From: Salinimicrobium catena
GTDB taxonomy: Bacteria > Bacteroidota > Bacteroidia > Flavobacteriales > Flavobacteriaceae
Direction: 5' to 3'
DNA length: 60,960 nt
NCBI RefSeq assembly: GCF_900102915.1
Contig: NZ_FNGG01000010.1
Location: 1 to 60,960, forward strand
In this document: positions 5,980 through 15,490 of the stretch, in pieces
Position numbering within the stretch: the first letter of the stretch is position 1
Layout: every line of letters begins with the position of its first letter
Program-made: the position numbers and the translations under genes
Notes under the pieces: generated by a model
Told to the model about the DNA's origin: nothing
Database searches by the model: none
What the model saw: the letters and a program-made list of their open reading frames with translations, nothing else

Positions 5980-7842
5980 TTGAGAAAGGTCCGGTTTCTT
6001 ATCCTCTTCATTTGCCTCTTCGCCTGGGGCTTTCCTTCTTTTGGCCAAACCACTAAAAAGATCGAATACGAGAGTGACCGCACCATTAAGAACGAGGAAA
6101 AATATCCGGGAGCTTTGATTTTGAGCAAGGTACAGGACCAGGTACATTTCACCCATGAAGGTATAGAAGTGTGGTGTGATCAGGCCATTCATTATGCCCA
6201 GGAAAATTTCTTTAAGGCCTACGGAAACGTGCGTATGGAACAGGGCGATACCATTTCCATGACCAGCAAATATGCCGAGTATAATGGTACCACCCAGTTC
6301 GCCTTTGCCAGCGGAAATGTGAATATGCGTAATCCGCAGACGAGCCTCCAGACCGACACCCTCTTTTTTGACCGACAAAAACAGCAGGCTTATTATCGCA
6401 GCGGTGGAACCGTAAGAGATTCAGCCAGTGTATTGAAGAGCCGGATTGGCCGCTACTATTTGAATGATGAAAAATACTCCTTCGCGTCTGAAGTGGTGAT
6501 CACCAATCCCGAATATGTCCTCACTTCTTCGCAACTGGATTTTTATTCCGAGACCGGACACGCTTACATGTACGGTCCTTCGACCATCACCAGTGAAGAA
6601 TCTGTGATCTATGCCGAAAGGGGATTTTACGACACCCGGGGAGACACCGGTTACTTCGTAAAAAACTCAAGAATTGATTACAAAAACCGCATTTTGGAAG
6701 GCGACAGCCTATACTTCAACCGAAATACCAATTTTGCTTCGGCCACCAACAACATCAAGGTTACCGACACTATCAACAAAAGTGTGATAAGGGGGCATTA
6801 TGCCGAGGTTTTCAGGGAGAAGGATTCGGTTTTCATCACCAAAAGGGCGGTGGCCATAGCCCTTCAGGAGAAGGACTCGGTGTACATTCACAGTGACACT
6901 TTAATGGTCACTGGAAAGATCGATAACAGGATCATTCGCGGTTTCTATGACGTAAGGCTCTACAAAAGCAATATGAGCGGGAAGAGCGATTCCATTCACG
7001 TGAGGGAAAGCACCGGCCTTACTCAAATGCTGGGAAATCCGGTGATCTGGTCGGGGGAAAACCAGCTCACGGGGGACACCATTCACCTTATCAATAAACC
7101 TAATTCTGAAGAGCTGGATTCTCTAAAGGTTTTTGACAATGCTTTTATGATCCAGAAAGATAGTATTGGCGGATATAACCAGATCAAAGGAAAGGAGATG
7201 TACGGCCTCTTTGCCGATAATGAACTCTATGAGGTGAACCTGATCAAAAATACCGAGACCCTCTATTACATGCGGAATGATCCCGGCGAACTCATCGGGA
7301 TCAATAAAACGCTTTCCAGCTCCATACAAATCCTGCTGGAAGACCAGGAGGTACAGGAGATCTATTACCTGAAACAGATAGACGGCACCCTCTACCCAGA
7401 ACAGGACCTGCCGCCAAACGCGCGGGAACTAAAGGGCTTCAATTGGCGGGGCGATGAAAAGCTGAATTCGGTTGATGATCTTTTTGCCGGAGAACCGCCT
7501 TACGACCTGGTGAAGATAAAGGGAATACCTCTGCCTGAAGAAGACGAAGAATTCTTTGAGGAACGTACAGATGGAGAAGCGCCCCTGCTGAACGAGAAAT
7601 CCAGGTTGCGCCCCGAAGACCTGCAGGAACGGGCACAGGATACCCTACCCAGGGCACAACATGACAGCCTGAGGCAGGTGATAGAAAAACCACGAGACAC
7701 CACCCGCACGGGCAGTGACAGTATTCCTGCGGAATTCAGAGAACTGCAGGACACCATAAACAGTAATACGGTAAAGGATACACTCTCAAAGAAACAGGAT
7801 TCTCCTTCCAGGAGAGAGGAGCTTTTGACCAAACAGCAATAA
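5980..7842 (+). CDS. OstA-like (LptA/LptD N-domain-like) secreted protein
   Basis: A 620-aa protein. A signal peptide (RKVRFLILFICLFAWGFPSFGQ) is followed by a long beta-strand-repeat region of the OstA/LptA type. Repeated phrases such as YGNVRMEQGDTISMTSKYAEY, ASGNVNMRNPQTSLQTDTLF and LEGDSLYFN are characteristic of these jellyroll repeats. The C-terminus (from about residue 500) is low-complexity, acidic and proline-rich. OstA-like proteins carry lipopolysaccharide across the periplasm; this Bacteroidota form is much longer than LptA. The start is a TTG; I see no better ATG. The stop is 3 nt before the next start. Confidence 0.85.
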   Translation: MRKVRFLILFICLFAWGFPSFGQTTKKIEYESDRTIKNEEKYPGALILSKVQDQVHFTHEGIEVWCDQAIHYAQENFFKAYGNVRMEQGDTISMTSKYAEYNGTTQFAFASGNVNMRNPQTSLQTDTLFFDRQKQQAYYRSGGTVRDSASVLKSRIGRYYLNDEKYSFASEVVITNPEYVLTSSQLDFYSETGHAYMYGPSTITSEESVIYAERGFYDTRGDTGYFVKNSRIDYKNRILEGDSLYFNRNTNFASATNNIKVTDTINKSVIRGHYAEVFREKDSVFITKRAVAIALQEKDSVYIHSDTLMVTGKIDNRIIRGFYDVRLYKSNMSGKSDSIHVRESTGLTQMLGNPVIWSGENQLTGDTIHLINKPNSEELDSLKVFDNAFMIQKDSIGGYNQIKGKEMYGLFADNELYEVNLIKNTETLYYMRNDPGELIGINKTLSSSIQILLEDQEVQEIYYLKQIDGTLYPEQDLPPNARELKGFNWRGDEKLNSVDDLFAGEPPYDLVKIKGIPLPEEDEEFFEERTDGEAPLLNEKSRLRPEDLQERAQDTLPRAQHDSLRQVIEKPRDTTRTGSDSIPAEFRELQDTINSNTVKDTLSKKQDSPSRREELLTKQQ

Positions 7843-7845
7843 CAT

Positions 7846-9045
7846 TTGAAAAACGACTTTTTTAAATATCAGGCGCAAACTTCGCCACATCCTCTGGCAC
7901 TGGAAATTGACCATGCCACGGGTTCTTATATCTATACCACAGAAGGAAAGAAATACCTGGATTTTGTAGCCGGGGTCTCGGCTTCCAGCCTGGGGCACCG
8001 CCACCCTAAGGTCGTAGTGGCCATCAAGCAGCAGCTTGACAGATACCTGCACGTCATGGTCTACGGGGAGTATGCCCAGGGTCCGGCTATGGAACTCTGC
8101 AGGTTGCTGGCTGAAAATTTGCCGGCACCATTGGAAAAGACCTACCTCACCAATTCGGGAACCGAAGCCATAGAAGGAGCCCTCAAGCTTGCCCGCCGCT
8201 TTACCGGCAGGAGCCAGATCCTGGCTGCCAGGAACGCATACCACGGCAATACCATGGGCTCACTAAGCCTGATGACCTATGAGGAACGGCAGAAACCTTT
8301 CAGGCCGCTTATCGGTGATGTGGATTTCATCAGGTTCAATGAAGAGGAAGACCTGCAGAACATCACAGAACGAACCGCAGCTGTCATTTTAGAGACCATA
8401 CAGGGCGGCGCCGGATTCATTCTGCCAAAGAACGATTACCTGAAAAAGGTAAAAAAACGCTGTGAGGAGGTTGGAGCTTTGCTGATCCTGGATGAAATTC
8501 AGCCCGGATTTGGCCGTACCGGAAAATTGTTCGGTTTTGAAAACTTTAACATGGTACCCGATGTAGTGGTCATGGGAAAAGGCATGGGCGGAGGTTTACC
8601 CATTGGTGCTTTTACAGCTTCCGCAGCCATGATGGATAGCCTGAGCGAAAACCCGAAGATGGGACATATCACAACTTTCGGCGGAAATCCTGTGATAGCG
8701 GCCGCTGCGCTGGCAACGCTTCGGGAGATCACCGAAAGCAATTTAATGGCTGAAACCCTTGAAAAAGAGCAGCTCATAAGACGATTACTGGTTCACCCGC
8801 TAATTTCAGAAATCCGCGGAAAAGGCCTTATGCTGGCCCTTATCCTCCCTTCCGCAGAAATGGCAAATGAGTTGGTATTACAGGCACAGGACAGGGGATT
8901 GATCCTCTTCTGGCTATTGTTCGAGACCCGGGCCGTACGTATGACCCCTCCCCTGACCATTTCAAAAGAAGAAATAAAAGAGGGTTGCGGCATAATTCTT
9001 GAAATACTTGACGCTATTAAAAGAGCAGGACAGGCTGTTAATTAA
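7846..9045 (+). CDS. Class III (PLP-dependent) aminotransferase
   Basis: A 399-aa protein, typical for the acetylornithine/4-aminobutyrate/ornithine aminotransferase family. The core motifs are visible: TNSGTEAIEGALKLAR, AYHGNTMGSLS, ILDEIQPGFGRTGKLF (PLP-ring Asp), DVVVMGKGMGGGLPIGAF (catalytic Lys) and TTFGGNPV. The start is a TTG 3 nt after the OstA-like gene, so the two are likely one transcript. The exact amino donor is not evident. The neighbourhood (OstA, TPR, DUF368) is not a biosynthetic operon, so naming it argD would be unsafe. Confidence 0.9.
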   Translation: MKNDFFKYQAQTSPHPLALEIDHATGSYIYTTEGKKYLDFVAGVSASSLGHRHPKVVVAIKQQLDRYLHVMVYGEYAQGPAMELCRLLAENLPAPLEKTYLTNSGTEAIEGALKLARRFTGRSQILAARNAYHGNTMGSLSLMTYEERQKPFRPLIGDVDFIRFNEEEDLQNITERTAAVILETIQGGAGFILPKNDYLKKVKKRCEEVGALLILDEIQPGFGRTGKLFGFENFNMVPDVVVMGKGMGGGLPIGAFTASAAMMDSLSENPKMGHITTFGGNPVIAAAALATLREITESNLMAETLEKEQLIRRLLVHPLISEIRGKGLMLALILPSAEMANELVLQAQDRGLILFWLLFETRAVRMTPPLTISKEEIKEGCGIILEILDAIKRAGQAVN

Positions 9046-9133
9046 ATTGTTAACAACAAATTTAGATTTCTGTCCGGAAGCTTTATAACATTTTTAACTT
9101 TAATACTGTAGAAATCAGTAACAAAAACTGCTT

Positions 9134-10534
9134 ATGCATTTAAGCCATAACGAAGAAAATAGTTTCTCCCTTACTCGTTTTGAATCGATGCTAAAGACCA
9201 ATGATGTGCTGTTCTTTGACTCTTCTGAGTTCGAGAACATTGTTCATTATTATCTGGAGAACGGGAAGATAGCACTGGCCAAAAAAGCGGTTAAGTTGGG
9301 ACTTTCCCAACACCCAAGCTCCATAAATCTTAGGCTACTTAAGGTAGAGATACTGGTTTTTGAAGATAAACTGGACCTTGCCGAGAACCTCCTGGACGAA
9401 ATTTTCGACCTGGAAACCTCGAACGAAGAGATCTATATTCAAAAAGCCAATATACTTTCAAAGAAAGATCAGCATTCAGATGCCATTGCCATGCTCAAAC
9501 TGGCGCTTGACATCACAATGGATGAGGCAGATGTTTATTCCCTCATAGGAATGGAATACCTGTTCCTGGAAGATTTTGAGAACGCGAAGAAGAATTTCAT
9601 GAAATGTCTTGAAGCAGATGAAGAAGATTATTCTGCTTTGTACAACATCATGTATTGCTTTGATTTCCTGGAGCAAACCCAGGAGGCCATAGATTACCTG
9701 AATTCTTTCCTGGACCGCAACCCATATTCAGAAGTGGGCTGGCACCAGCTTGGAAAACAGTATTTTGATCTGCGGAACTATAAAAAGGCTCTTGCCGCGT
9801 TCGATTTTGCCATCATCAGTGATGATTATTTCATAGGTGCCTACCTTGAAAAAGGGAAAGTGCTCGAGAAGATGGGGCGGTACAACGAGGCGATAGAGAA
9901 CTATAAGATCACGCTTGACCTTGATGACCCTACTTCTTTCGCTTACCTTAGAATTGGGAAGTGCTATGAGAAGTTAGGCCTGGAAGAACTTGCCCTTAAG
10001 AATTACCGCCAAACAGTTCATGAAGACCCGTTGCTGGACAAGGGTTGGATCGCCATCACCGACTTTTTCTATAAAAAAGGAAATTACCGCAAGGCTTTGT
10101 ATTACATCAACAAGGCTATCAATATAGACGGTGAGAACGTGCTTTACTGGAAAAGGTATGCGCGCATCAACAACAAACTGCAGCAACTGGAGGAAGCCGA
10201 AAGAGGTTACAGGAAAAGCCTGGAACTGGGGAACTATGAACTGGATACCTGGATCAAGAGATGCGACATCCTCATAGATCTTGGCGAACATGAAGCCGCT
10301 TTGCAGAACCTGTTGCAGGCAGTGGAATTCTATCCTGAAACAGCCGAAGTGGAATACCGCATGGCAGGATTGTATTTTATGCTGCAAAAAGCGGAACAGG
10401 GATATTACCACCTCAACAACGGCTTAAAGCTCGACTTTGAGTACTATATCATCATTGAGGAGTTGTTCCCTTCTATCTTCGCCCGCAAATCGGTAAAAGA
10501 TAAAATCAAGACCCACCTGAATTCATGCAGTTAA
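9134..10534 (+). CDS. TPR-repeat protein
   Basis: A 466-aa protein made almost wholly of tetratricopeptide repeats, with about ten 34-residue helical hairpins. Examples are ALYNIMYCFDFLEQTQEAIDY, GWHQLGKQYFDLRNYKKALAAF, AYLEKGKVLEKMGRYNEAIENY and AYLRIGKCYEKLGLEELALKNY. There is no signal peptide, so it is probably cytoplasmic. TPR arrays act as protein-binding scaffolds; the partner is unknown. It sits between the aminotransferase and the DUF368 pair. TAACTTTA about 35 nt upstream is a near-match to the -7 element. Confidence 0.92.
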   Translation: MHLSHNEENSFSLTRFESMLKTNDVLFFDSSEFENIVHYYLENGKIALAKKAVKLGLSQHPSSINLRLLKVEILVFEDKLDLAENLLDEIFDLETSNEEIYIQKANILSKKDQHSDAIAMLKLALDITMDEADVYSLIGMEYLFLEDFENAKKNFMKCLEADEEDYSALYNIMYCFDFLEQTQEAIDYLNSFLDRNPYSEVGWHQLGKQYFDLRNYKKALAAFDFAIISDDYFIGAYLEKGKVLEKMGRYNEAIENYKITLDLDDPTSFAYLRIGKCYEKLGLEELALKNYRQTVHEDPLLDKGWIAITDFFYKKGNYRKALYYINKAINIDGENVLYWKRYARINNKLQQLEEAERGYRKSLELGNYELDTWIKRCDILIDLGEHEAALQNLLQAVEFYPETAEVEYRMAGLYFMLQKAEQGYYHLNNGLKLDFEYYIIIEELFPSIFARKSVKDKIKTHLNSCS

Positions 10535-10539
10535 TTCAG

Positions 10540-10547
10540 TAACTTTG
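10540..10547 (+). promoter_or_regulatory. -7 element upstream of DUF368 pair
   Basis: TAACTTTG is an exact TAnnTTTG match, 20 nt before the ATG at 10568 and just after the TPR stop. No convincing -33 TTG at the right spacing. Confidence 0.45.
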
Positions 10548-10567
10548 CGCACTTCTAAACAAAGACA

Positions 10568-11518
10568 ATGCGACGAAGTTTCCGAGATTATCTCATTATA
10601 TCCATAAAAGGAATGGCAATGGGAGCCGCAGATGTGGTTCCCGGCGTCTCCGGTGGCACCATCGCCTTCATATCGGGTATATACGAAGAATTGATCAGCA
10701 CCATTAGCGGTGTGAATGTAGGCCTCTTAAGAACCTGGAGACAAGATGGTTTTAAGGCCATGTGGAAAGATCTCAACGGGAACTTTATCGTTGCCCTCTT
10801 AGCGGGTATCCTGGTGAGCATCTTTACCGTAATGCGCCTGGCTAACTACCTTCTGGAAAATCATCCCATTCTCATTTGGGCCTTCTTCTTTGGGCTGGTA
10901 CTTGCCAGTATTTATTACGTGGCCAGGCAGATCCCGAAATGGAGTTTCAATGTTTTTTTATTTCTCGTCATCGGGGCTTCGGTCGCCTTTTATCTTACTA
11001 CGCTTCCGCCTTTGGCTGCGGCCGCGTCGGGAGACCTGTACCTTTTCTTTGCAGGCGCTATTGCGGTTTGCGCGATGATCCTACCGGGAATTTCGGGAGC
11101 CTTCATCCTGGTGTTGCTCGGTGCGTATAAGACCATCAGCGAAGCCACACACGAATTTGACTTTAAGACCCTGGGAATAGTAGCCGTGGGAGCCATTTTT
11201 GGCCTCCTATCTTTCTCACGGCTTTTAAAATGGCTTTTTCTCAATTACAGCACCCTCACCCTTGCCACTTTGACCGGATTCATCGCCGGTTCCCTCAACA
11301 AGATCTGGCCGTGGAAGCAGGTGCTGGAAACCGCCACTTACGGGGATAAATCTATGGTGATAAGGGAAGAATCTGTCATGCCGTGGAACTTTGACGCAGA
11401 ACCTCACATGTTGCAGGCTTTTTTCCTGATGCTTGCCGGGTTCCTGGTAATTCTTATCTTAGAAGGCCTGGCAGTAAAGAAACCTGTGCGTGAACATGCA
11501 GAAAACCCGGAAGTTTAG
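10568..11518 (+). CDS. DUF368 membrane protein (PopT-type undecaprenyl-phosphate translocase)
   Basis: A 316-aa polytopic membrane protein with the DUF368 signature GMAMGAADVVPGVSGGTIAFISGIYEEL at residues 15-42. A second pseudo-symmetric copy, AVCAMILPGISGAFILVLLGAY, lies near residues 160-182. Several further hydrophobic helices are visible. The family recycles the C55 lipid carrier across the inner membrane for peptidoglycan and glycan synthesis. It is the first of two consecutive DUF368 genes, and its 3' end overlaps the second. Confidence 0.9.
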   Translation: MRRSFRDYLIISIKGMAMGAADVVPGVSGGTIAFISGIYEELISTISGVNVGLLRTWRQDGFKAMWKDLNGNFIVALLAGILVSIFTVMRLANYLLENHPILIWAFFFGLVLASIYYVARQIPKWSFNVFLFLVIGASVAFYLTTLPPLAAAASGDLYLFFAGAIAVCAMILPGISGAFILVLLGAYKTISEATHEFDFKTLGIVAVGAIFGLLSFSRLLKWLFLNYSTLTLATLTGFIAGSLNKIWPWKQVLETATYGDKSMVIREESVMPWNFDAEPHMLQAFFLMLAGFLVILILEGLAVKKPVREHAENPEV

Positions 11519-12518
11519 CGACAAGATCCTCCTCGTTCTCAAAGGACTCGCCATGGGCGCTGCCAATAAAGTCCCCGGAGTATCGGGTGGCGTGATCGCT
11601 TTTGTGGCCGGATTTTATGAGGAGTTCATTTTTTCGCTGAAAAGGATCAACCTCAATTCCCTAAAGTTGCTGGTCAACGGAAGGTTCCGCAGCCTATATT
11701 ATTACACTAATTCCAAATTTTTGCTCCTGCTCATTCTGGGTATGGTGATCAGCTATTTCAGCGTTTCCAAACTGCTCGATTACCTGCTGGAACACTACGA
11801 GCTATACGTCTGGGCCTCTTTCTTCGGAATGATCCTGGGCTCCATTTACTACATCAGTAAAGATTTTGAGGCCTGGAACAAAAAGAACCTTGCCCTGGCC
11901 ATTTTAGGAGTGCTCGCCGGAATCAGCATCAGCTGGCTGGAACCGGCTGCCGAAAATGACAATCTTTGGTTCGTTTTTTTCTGCGGAATAATCGGGGTGT
12001 CCGGCATGACCCTGCCCGGGTTATCGGGATCTTTTATTCTAATATTATTGGGTAATTATGTGCTGCTACTGGTAGATGCCGTAAATGCCCTTTATGATAC
12101 CCTGGCCCAGGTGGCGGTTTGGGATTTCTCCTTCCTGGAAAATGAGGAGCGCATGCGCCTGCTTCAGGTGTTGCTGGTCTTTACCGCAGGATCTGTTGCG
12201 GGGCTGGTAAGTCTGTCACATCTGTTAGGGTACCTTCTGAAGCATTATAAAAATGCAACTTTCGCCGTGATCATTGGTTTCATCACCGGCTCTTTAGGAG
12301 TGGTGTGGCCCTGGAAGGAAGCTGAATTCAGGAAAGACAGCGAAGGGGTTTTTGTGTTTGACAAGAATGGCAATAAGATCATCGATAATTACGACCGGTA
12401 CCTTCCCGATGTCGGCGATCTCCAGACCTGGCTTGCCATTGCTTTTATCATCTTGGGCGCCGCAATAGTCCTTTGGCTGGCCTGGCTTGAAAATAGAAAT
12501 AAGGTAGAATATGCTTAG
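11496..12518 (+). CDS. Second DUF368 membrane protein (PopT-type)
   Basis: A 340-aa protein with the same signature (KGLAMGAANKVPGVSGGVIAFVAG near residue 15, SGMTLPGLSGSFILILLGNY near residue 165). It differs from its neighbour in carrying Asn/Lys in place of Asp/Val in the first loop, and an extra loop before the last helix. The ATG at 11496 is chosen; a GTG at 11490 is also in frame. Either start overlaps the upstream stop (11518), and the gene itself overlaps aroE by 8 nt, so the three are tightly coupled. Confidence 0.9.
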   Translation: MQKTRKFSDKILLVLKGLAMGAANKVPGVSGGVIAFVAGFYEEFIFSLKRINLNSLKLLVNGRFRSLYYYTNSKFLLLLILGMVISYFSVSKLLDYLLEHYELYVWASFFGMILGSIYYISKDFEAWNKKNLALAILGVLAGISISWLEPAAENDNLWFVFFCGIIGVSGMTLPGLSGSFILILLGNYVLLLVDAVNALYDTLAQVAVWDFSFLENEERMRLLQVLLVFTAGSVAGLVSLSHLLGYLLKHYKNATFAVIIGFITGSLGVVWPWKEAEFRKDSEGVFVFDKNGNKIIDNYDRYLPDVGDLQTWLAIAFIILGAAIVLWLAWLENRNKVEYA

Positions 12519-13239
12519 ATTCGGACTTTTGGGAAGAAATATTTCTTATTCCTTTTCCCGGGGATATTTTTCTGAAAAATTCAGCAGGGAAGGCATTTCT
12601 GCCACCTATGAGAATTTTGACCTGCAGGAGCTTTCCCAATTTTCTGAAGTGCTGAAGAAGAACCCAGATCTTAAAGGCCTCAATGTGACCATTCCGTATA
12701 AAGAGCAAATAATTCCCTTTTTGGATGAACTGGATCCCGTTGCTGCGGAAATTGGAGCGGTCAACACCATTAAATTCACTGAAGACCACAAGCTGGTAGG
12801 GTTCAATACCGATCATTTCGGTTTTGCTGAAGCCATTCGGCCACACCTGAAGCCGCATCATAAGAAAGCGCTCATTCTGGGAACAGGCGGAGCTTCAAAG
12901 GCAGTTCATTACGCCCTAAAAACCCTGGACATAAATGTGCACTTTGTCTCTCGATCTGCCGGTAAAAACTTCAGCTATGAAGACCTTGGAAAAACTCTCT
13001 TTTCAGAGCATACGGTGATCGTCAATTGCACCCCGTTAGGAACTTTTCCTAATACTGACCAATACCCACCCGTTCCCGTGCAATTATTCACCTCCCAACA
13101 TCTTGTTTTTGACCTCATTTACAATCCGCCGCAAACAAAATTGATGGAACTTGCCCGAAAAAAAGGGGCTACAGCTGTTAACGGGCAGAAAATGCTGGAA
13201 TTTCAGGCAGAAAAAGCCTGGGAGATCTGGAATTCCTGA
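12511..13239 (+). CDS. aroE: Shikimate dehydrogenase
   Basis: A 242-aa protein, slightly short but usual for Bacteroidota AroE. The N-terminal substrate domain shows SYSFSRGYF, the form of the SxS shikimate motif, then GLNVTIPYKEQIIPFLD with the catalytic Lys, and GAVNTI. The NADP domain has GFNTDHFGF and the glycine loop ILGTGGASKAVHYAL. It catalyses NADPH-dependent reduction of 3-dehydroshikimate in aromatic amino-acid synthesis. It overlaps the second DUF368 gene by 8 nt (ATG at 12511). Confidence 0.94.
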   Translation: MLRFGLLGRNISYSFSRGYFSEKFSREGISATYENFDLQELSQFSEVLKKNPDLKGLNVTIPYKEQIIPFLDELDPVAAEIGAVNTIKFTEDHKLVGFNTDHFGFAEAIRPHLKPHHKKALILGTGGASKAVHYALKTLDINVHFVSRSAGKNFSYEDLGKTLFSEHTVIVNCTPLGTFPNTDQYPPVPVQLFTSQHLVFDLIYNPPQTKLMELARKKGATAVNGQKMLEFQAEKAWEIWNS

Positions 13240-13343
13240 TCCGTTTCTATTTGAATTTTATAGGCGCAAACCCTTGTTAGGTATTACGGGAGTTATTATC
13301 TTTCAGAATTATAAAGTATGATGAACCCCTAACATTGAAACAT

Positions 13344-15431
13344 ATGTCTGAGAAAGAAAAACCATCCGAAGAAAAGCTTCCGAAGAATGAGGATCAAAAC
13401 CTTGAGCAGAAGGCTGAAAAAGAGCAAAAGGAAGTTAGCCAGCCGGCAGAACATATAGTGGAACAAACTTCAGAAGAAAAAAAACCTGAGGATACCATAG
13501 AAAATGCCATGGTAGACGAGGCAAAAGCTACTGAAGACAAAAAGAACGCCGAACCGGCGACCACGCCCGAAGCCGCGCTGGAGAGTGATGATGAAGAGGA
13601 AGAGGACGAAGAAAAACCGACTTCTCAGGACAGACCAAAAGATGCGCAAAGCGAGGTGGATGATGCCGTTGCCGAAGACAGCGAAGATGAAAGCGCAGGG
13701 GAACGTCACGGAATAGAGAAAAAAGATTACCACGCCATGAGCAAGGAAGCCCTTGTTGATGAGCTTGAAAAACTGGTGAAGAAAGAAAAGGTCCAGGCCA
13801 TAAAAGAACACGTGGATGAGATTCGCGCTGAATTCAATGCGAAGTTCGATGAAGAAGTGGAAGAGAAAAAAGAAGAGTTCCTGCACGAGGGCGGGAACAT
13901 CATAGATTTCCACTACTCTACTCCTCTAAAAAAGAGGTTCAATTCGATCTATTTCGACTACAAAGAGAAAAGAAACAATTACTACCGCCAGCTCAAGCAG
14001 GACCTCAACCAGAACCTGGAAAAACGCCTTGAGATCATAGAGGAACTGAAGAGTCTTATTGATGTTGAAGAGAACATTAACACCACTTACAAGCACTTCA
14101 AAGATCTGCAGGACCGCTGGAAGACCGCGGGAGCCATTCCACGAGATAAGTACAATACGGTTTGGAACACCTACCACCACCATGTGGAGAATTTCTATGA
14201 TTTTCTGCATCTCAACAGGGAGTTCCGCGACCTGGATTTCAAGCACAACCTGGAACAAAAATTAAAGATCATTTCCCGCGCCGAGGAACTTACTCAGGAG
14301 CCCGATACCAATCGTGCTTTCCGTGAACTGCAGATGCTGCACAAGATGTGGAAAGAAGACCTGGGGCCGGTGGAAAAAGAATTCCGCGAAGATATCTGGC
14401 AAAAGTTCAGTGATGCCACCAAAAAGATCCACGATAAAAGGCAGGAACATTTTGCGCAGCTGGAACAGCAGTATGAAAAGAACCTGGAGAAAAAGGAGGA
14501 GATCATTGGAAAGATCAAAGAGATCGCTGATGTGAATTACAACAGTCACAGCCAATGGCAGCAAAAGATCAAAGAGGTGGAAGCCCTTCGGGAACAGTTC
14601 TTCAATGCAGGGAAAGTTCCGCGTCATGTGAATGAGCAGACCTGGCAAAAGTTCAAGGAAACGGTTCGCACCTTTAACCGCAATAAGAACGCTTTTTATA
14701 AGAACCAGAAAAAAGAGCAATACCATAACCTGGAGAAGAAGCTGGAGCTGGTAAAGATCGCTGAGGAGAATAAGGACAGTGAAGATTTCAAGGCTACCAC
14801 CGCCCTTATGAAAAAGATTCAGAGCGACTGGAAGAAAATAGGGCACGTACCAAGAAAAGACAGCGACAAGATCTGGAAACGCTTTAAGGCTGCCTGTAAT
14901 CATTACTTTGATAGGCTTCACGCTACCCGCAGCGAAGAGAACAAGGAAGAAAGCGAGGCATTTGAGCAGAAAAAAGCCCTTCTCGATAAACTTAAAAATA
15001 CGGAGCTTACCGGAGAACGTAAAAAAGACCTTCCAACCATCAAGCAATTCATTGAGGAGTGGAAGCATTTGGGAAGAGTGCCTTATAACAAGCGCTATAT
15101 TGAAGGAAAGTTCAACAAAGCCCTTGATCATGCCTTTGATAAACTGGACATGGACAAGAAGCAGACAGAGATGCTGAAGTACGAGAACAAGGTGCAGGCC
15201 CTGGAGGATTCTGACGATACCCGCAAGATCAACAATGAACATTATTTCTTAAGTAAGAAGATCGAGGAAACCAAGGCAGAGATCATACAGCTGGAAAACA
15301 ACCTGCAGTTCTTCGCGCATGTTGATGACAGCAATCCGCTGGTACAGGAAGTTCACAAGAACATCGAGGACCATAAGGAACAACTCAAGATCTGGAAAGA
15401 AAAACTGGAAAAGGTTAAAAACCTTTACTAG
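13344..15431 (+). CDS. DUF349 repeat protein
   Basis: A 695-aa protein. The first 130 residues are acidic low-complexity (Glu/Lys/Ala-rich). After that come about five DUF349 repeats, each with a W...G.VPR......W..F pattern: WKTAGAIPRDKYNTVW, MWKEDLGPVEKEFREDIW, FFNAGKVPRHVNEQTWQKF, WKKIGHVPRKDSDKIWKRF and EWKHLGRVPYNKRYIEGKF. The C-terminus is coiled coil. The ATG at 13344 is preferred over a TTG at 13335. DUF349 proteins are widespread in Bacteroidota and their role here is unknown. The gene ends at a strong shared terminator. Confidence 0.88.
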   Translation: MSEKEKPSEEKLPKNEDQNLEQKAEKEQKEVSQPAEHIVEQTSEEKKPEDTIENAMVDEAKATEDKKNAEPATTPEAALESDDEEEEDEEKPTSQDRPKDAQSEVDDAVAEDSEDESAGERHGIEKKDYHAMSKEALVDELEKLVKKEKVQAIKEHVDEIRAEFNAKFDEEVEEKKEEFLHEGGNIIDFHYSTPLKKRFNSIYFDYKEKRNNYYRQLKQDLNQNLEKRLEIIEELKSLIDVEENINTTYKHFKDLQDRWKTAGAIPRDKYNTVWNTYHHHVENFYDFLHLNREFRDLDFKHNLEQKLKIISRAEELTQEPDTNRAFRELQMLHKMWKEDLGPVEKEFREDIWQKFSDATKKIHDKRQEHFAQLEQQYEKNLEKKEEIIGKIKEIADVNYNSHSQWQQKIKEVEALREQFFNAGKVPRHVNEQTWQKFKETVRTFNRNKNAFYKNQKKEQYHNLEKKLELVKIAEENKDSEDFKATTALMKKIQSDWKKIGHVPRKDSDKIWKRFKAACNHYFDRLHATRSEENKEESEAFEQKKALLDKLKNTELTGERKKDLPTIKQFIEEWKHLGRVPYNKRYIEGKFNKALDHAFDKLDMDKKQTEMLKYENKVQALEDSDDTRKINNEHYFLSKKIEETKAEIIQLENNLQFFAHVDDSNPLVQEVHKNIEDHKEQLKIWKEKLEKVKNLY

Positions 15432-15460
15432 TTTTTATAGTGGTTAAGTTCAAACAAAGA

Positions 15461-15490
15461 AAAACCCTGCATGTAAAGATGCAGGGTTTT
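15461..15490. terminator. Bidirectional terminator between DUF349 gene and mazG
   Basis: A perfect 12-bp stem (AAAACCCTGCAT / ATGCAGGGTTTT) with a 6-nt loop and T-rich tails on both strands, between convergent genes. Confidence 0.93.

Noticed and set aside
14262-15242. 326-residue open frame on the - strand
   Set aside because: It lies opposite the DUF349 repeat gene. Its Leu/Val-rich, family-free sequence is what an antisense shadow of Glu/Lys-rich codons gives.
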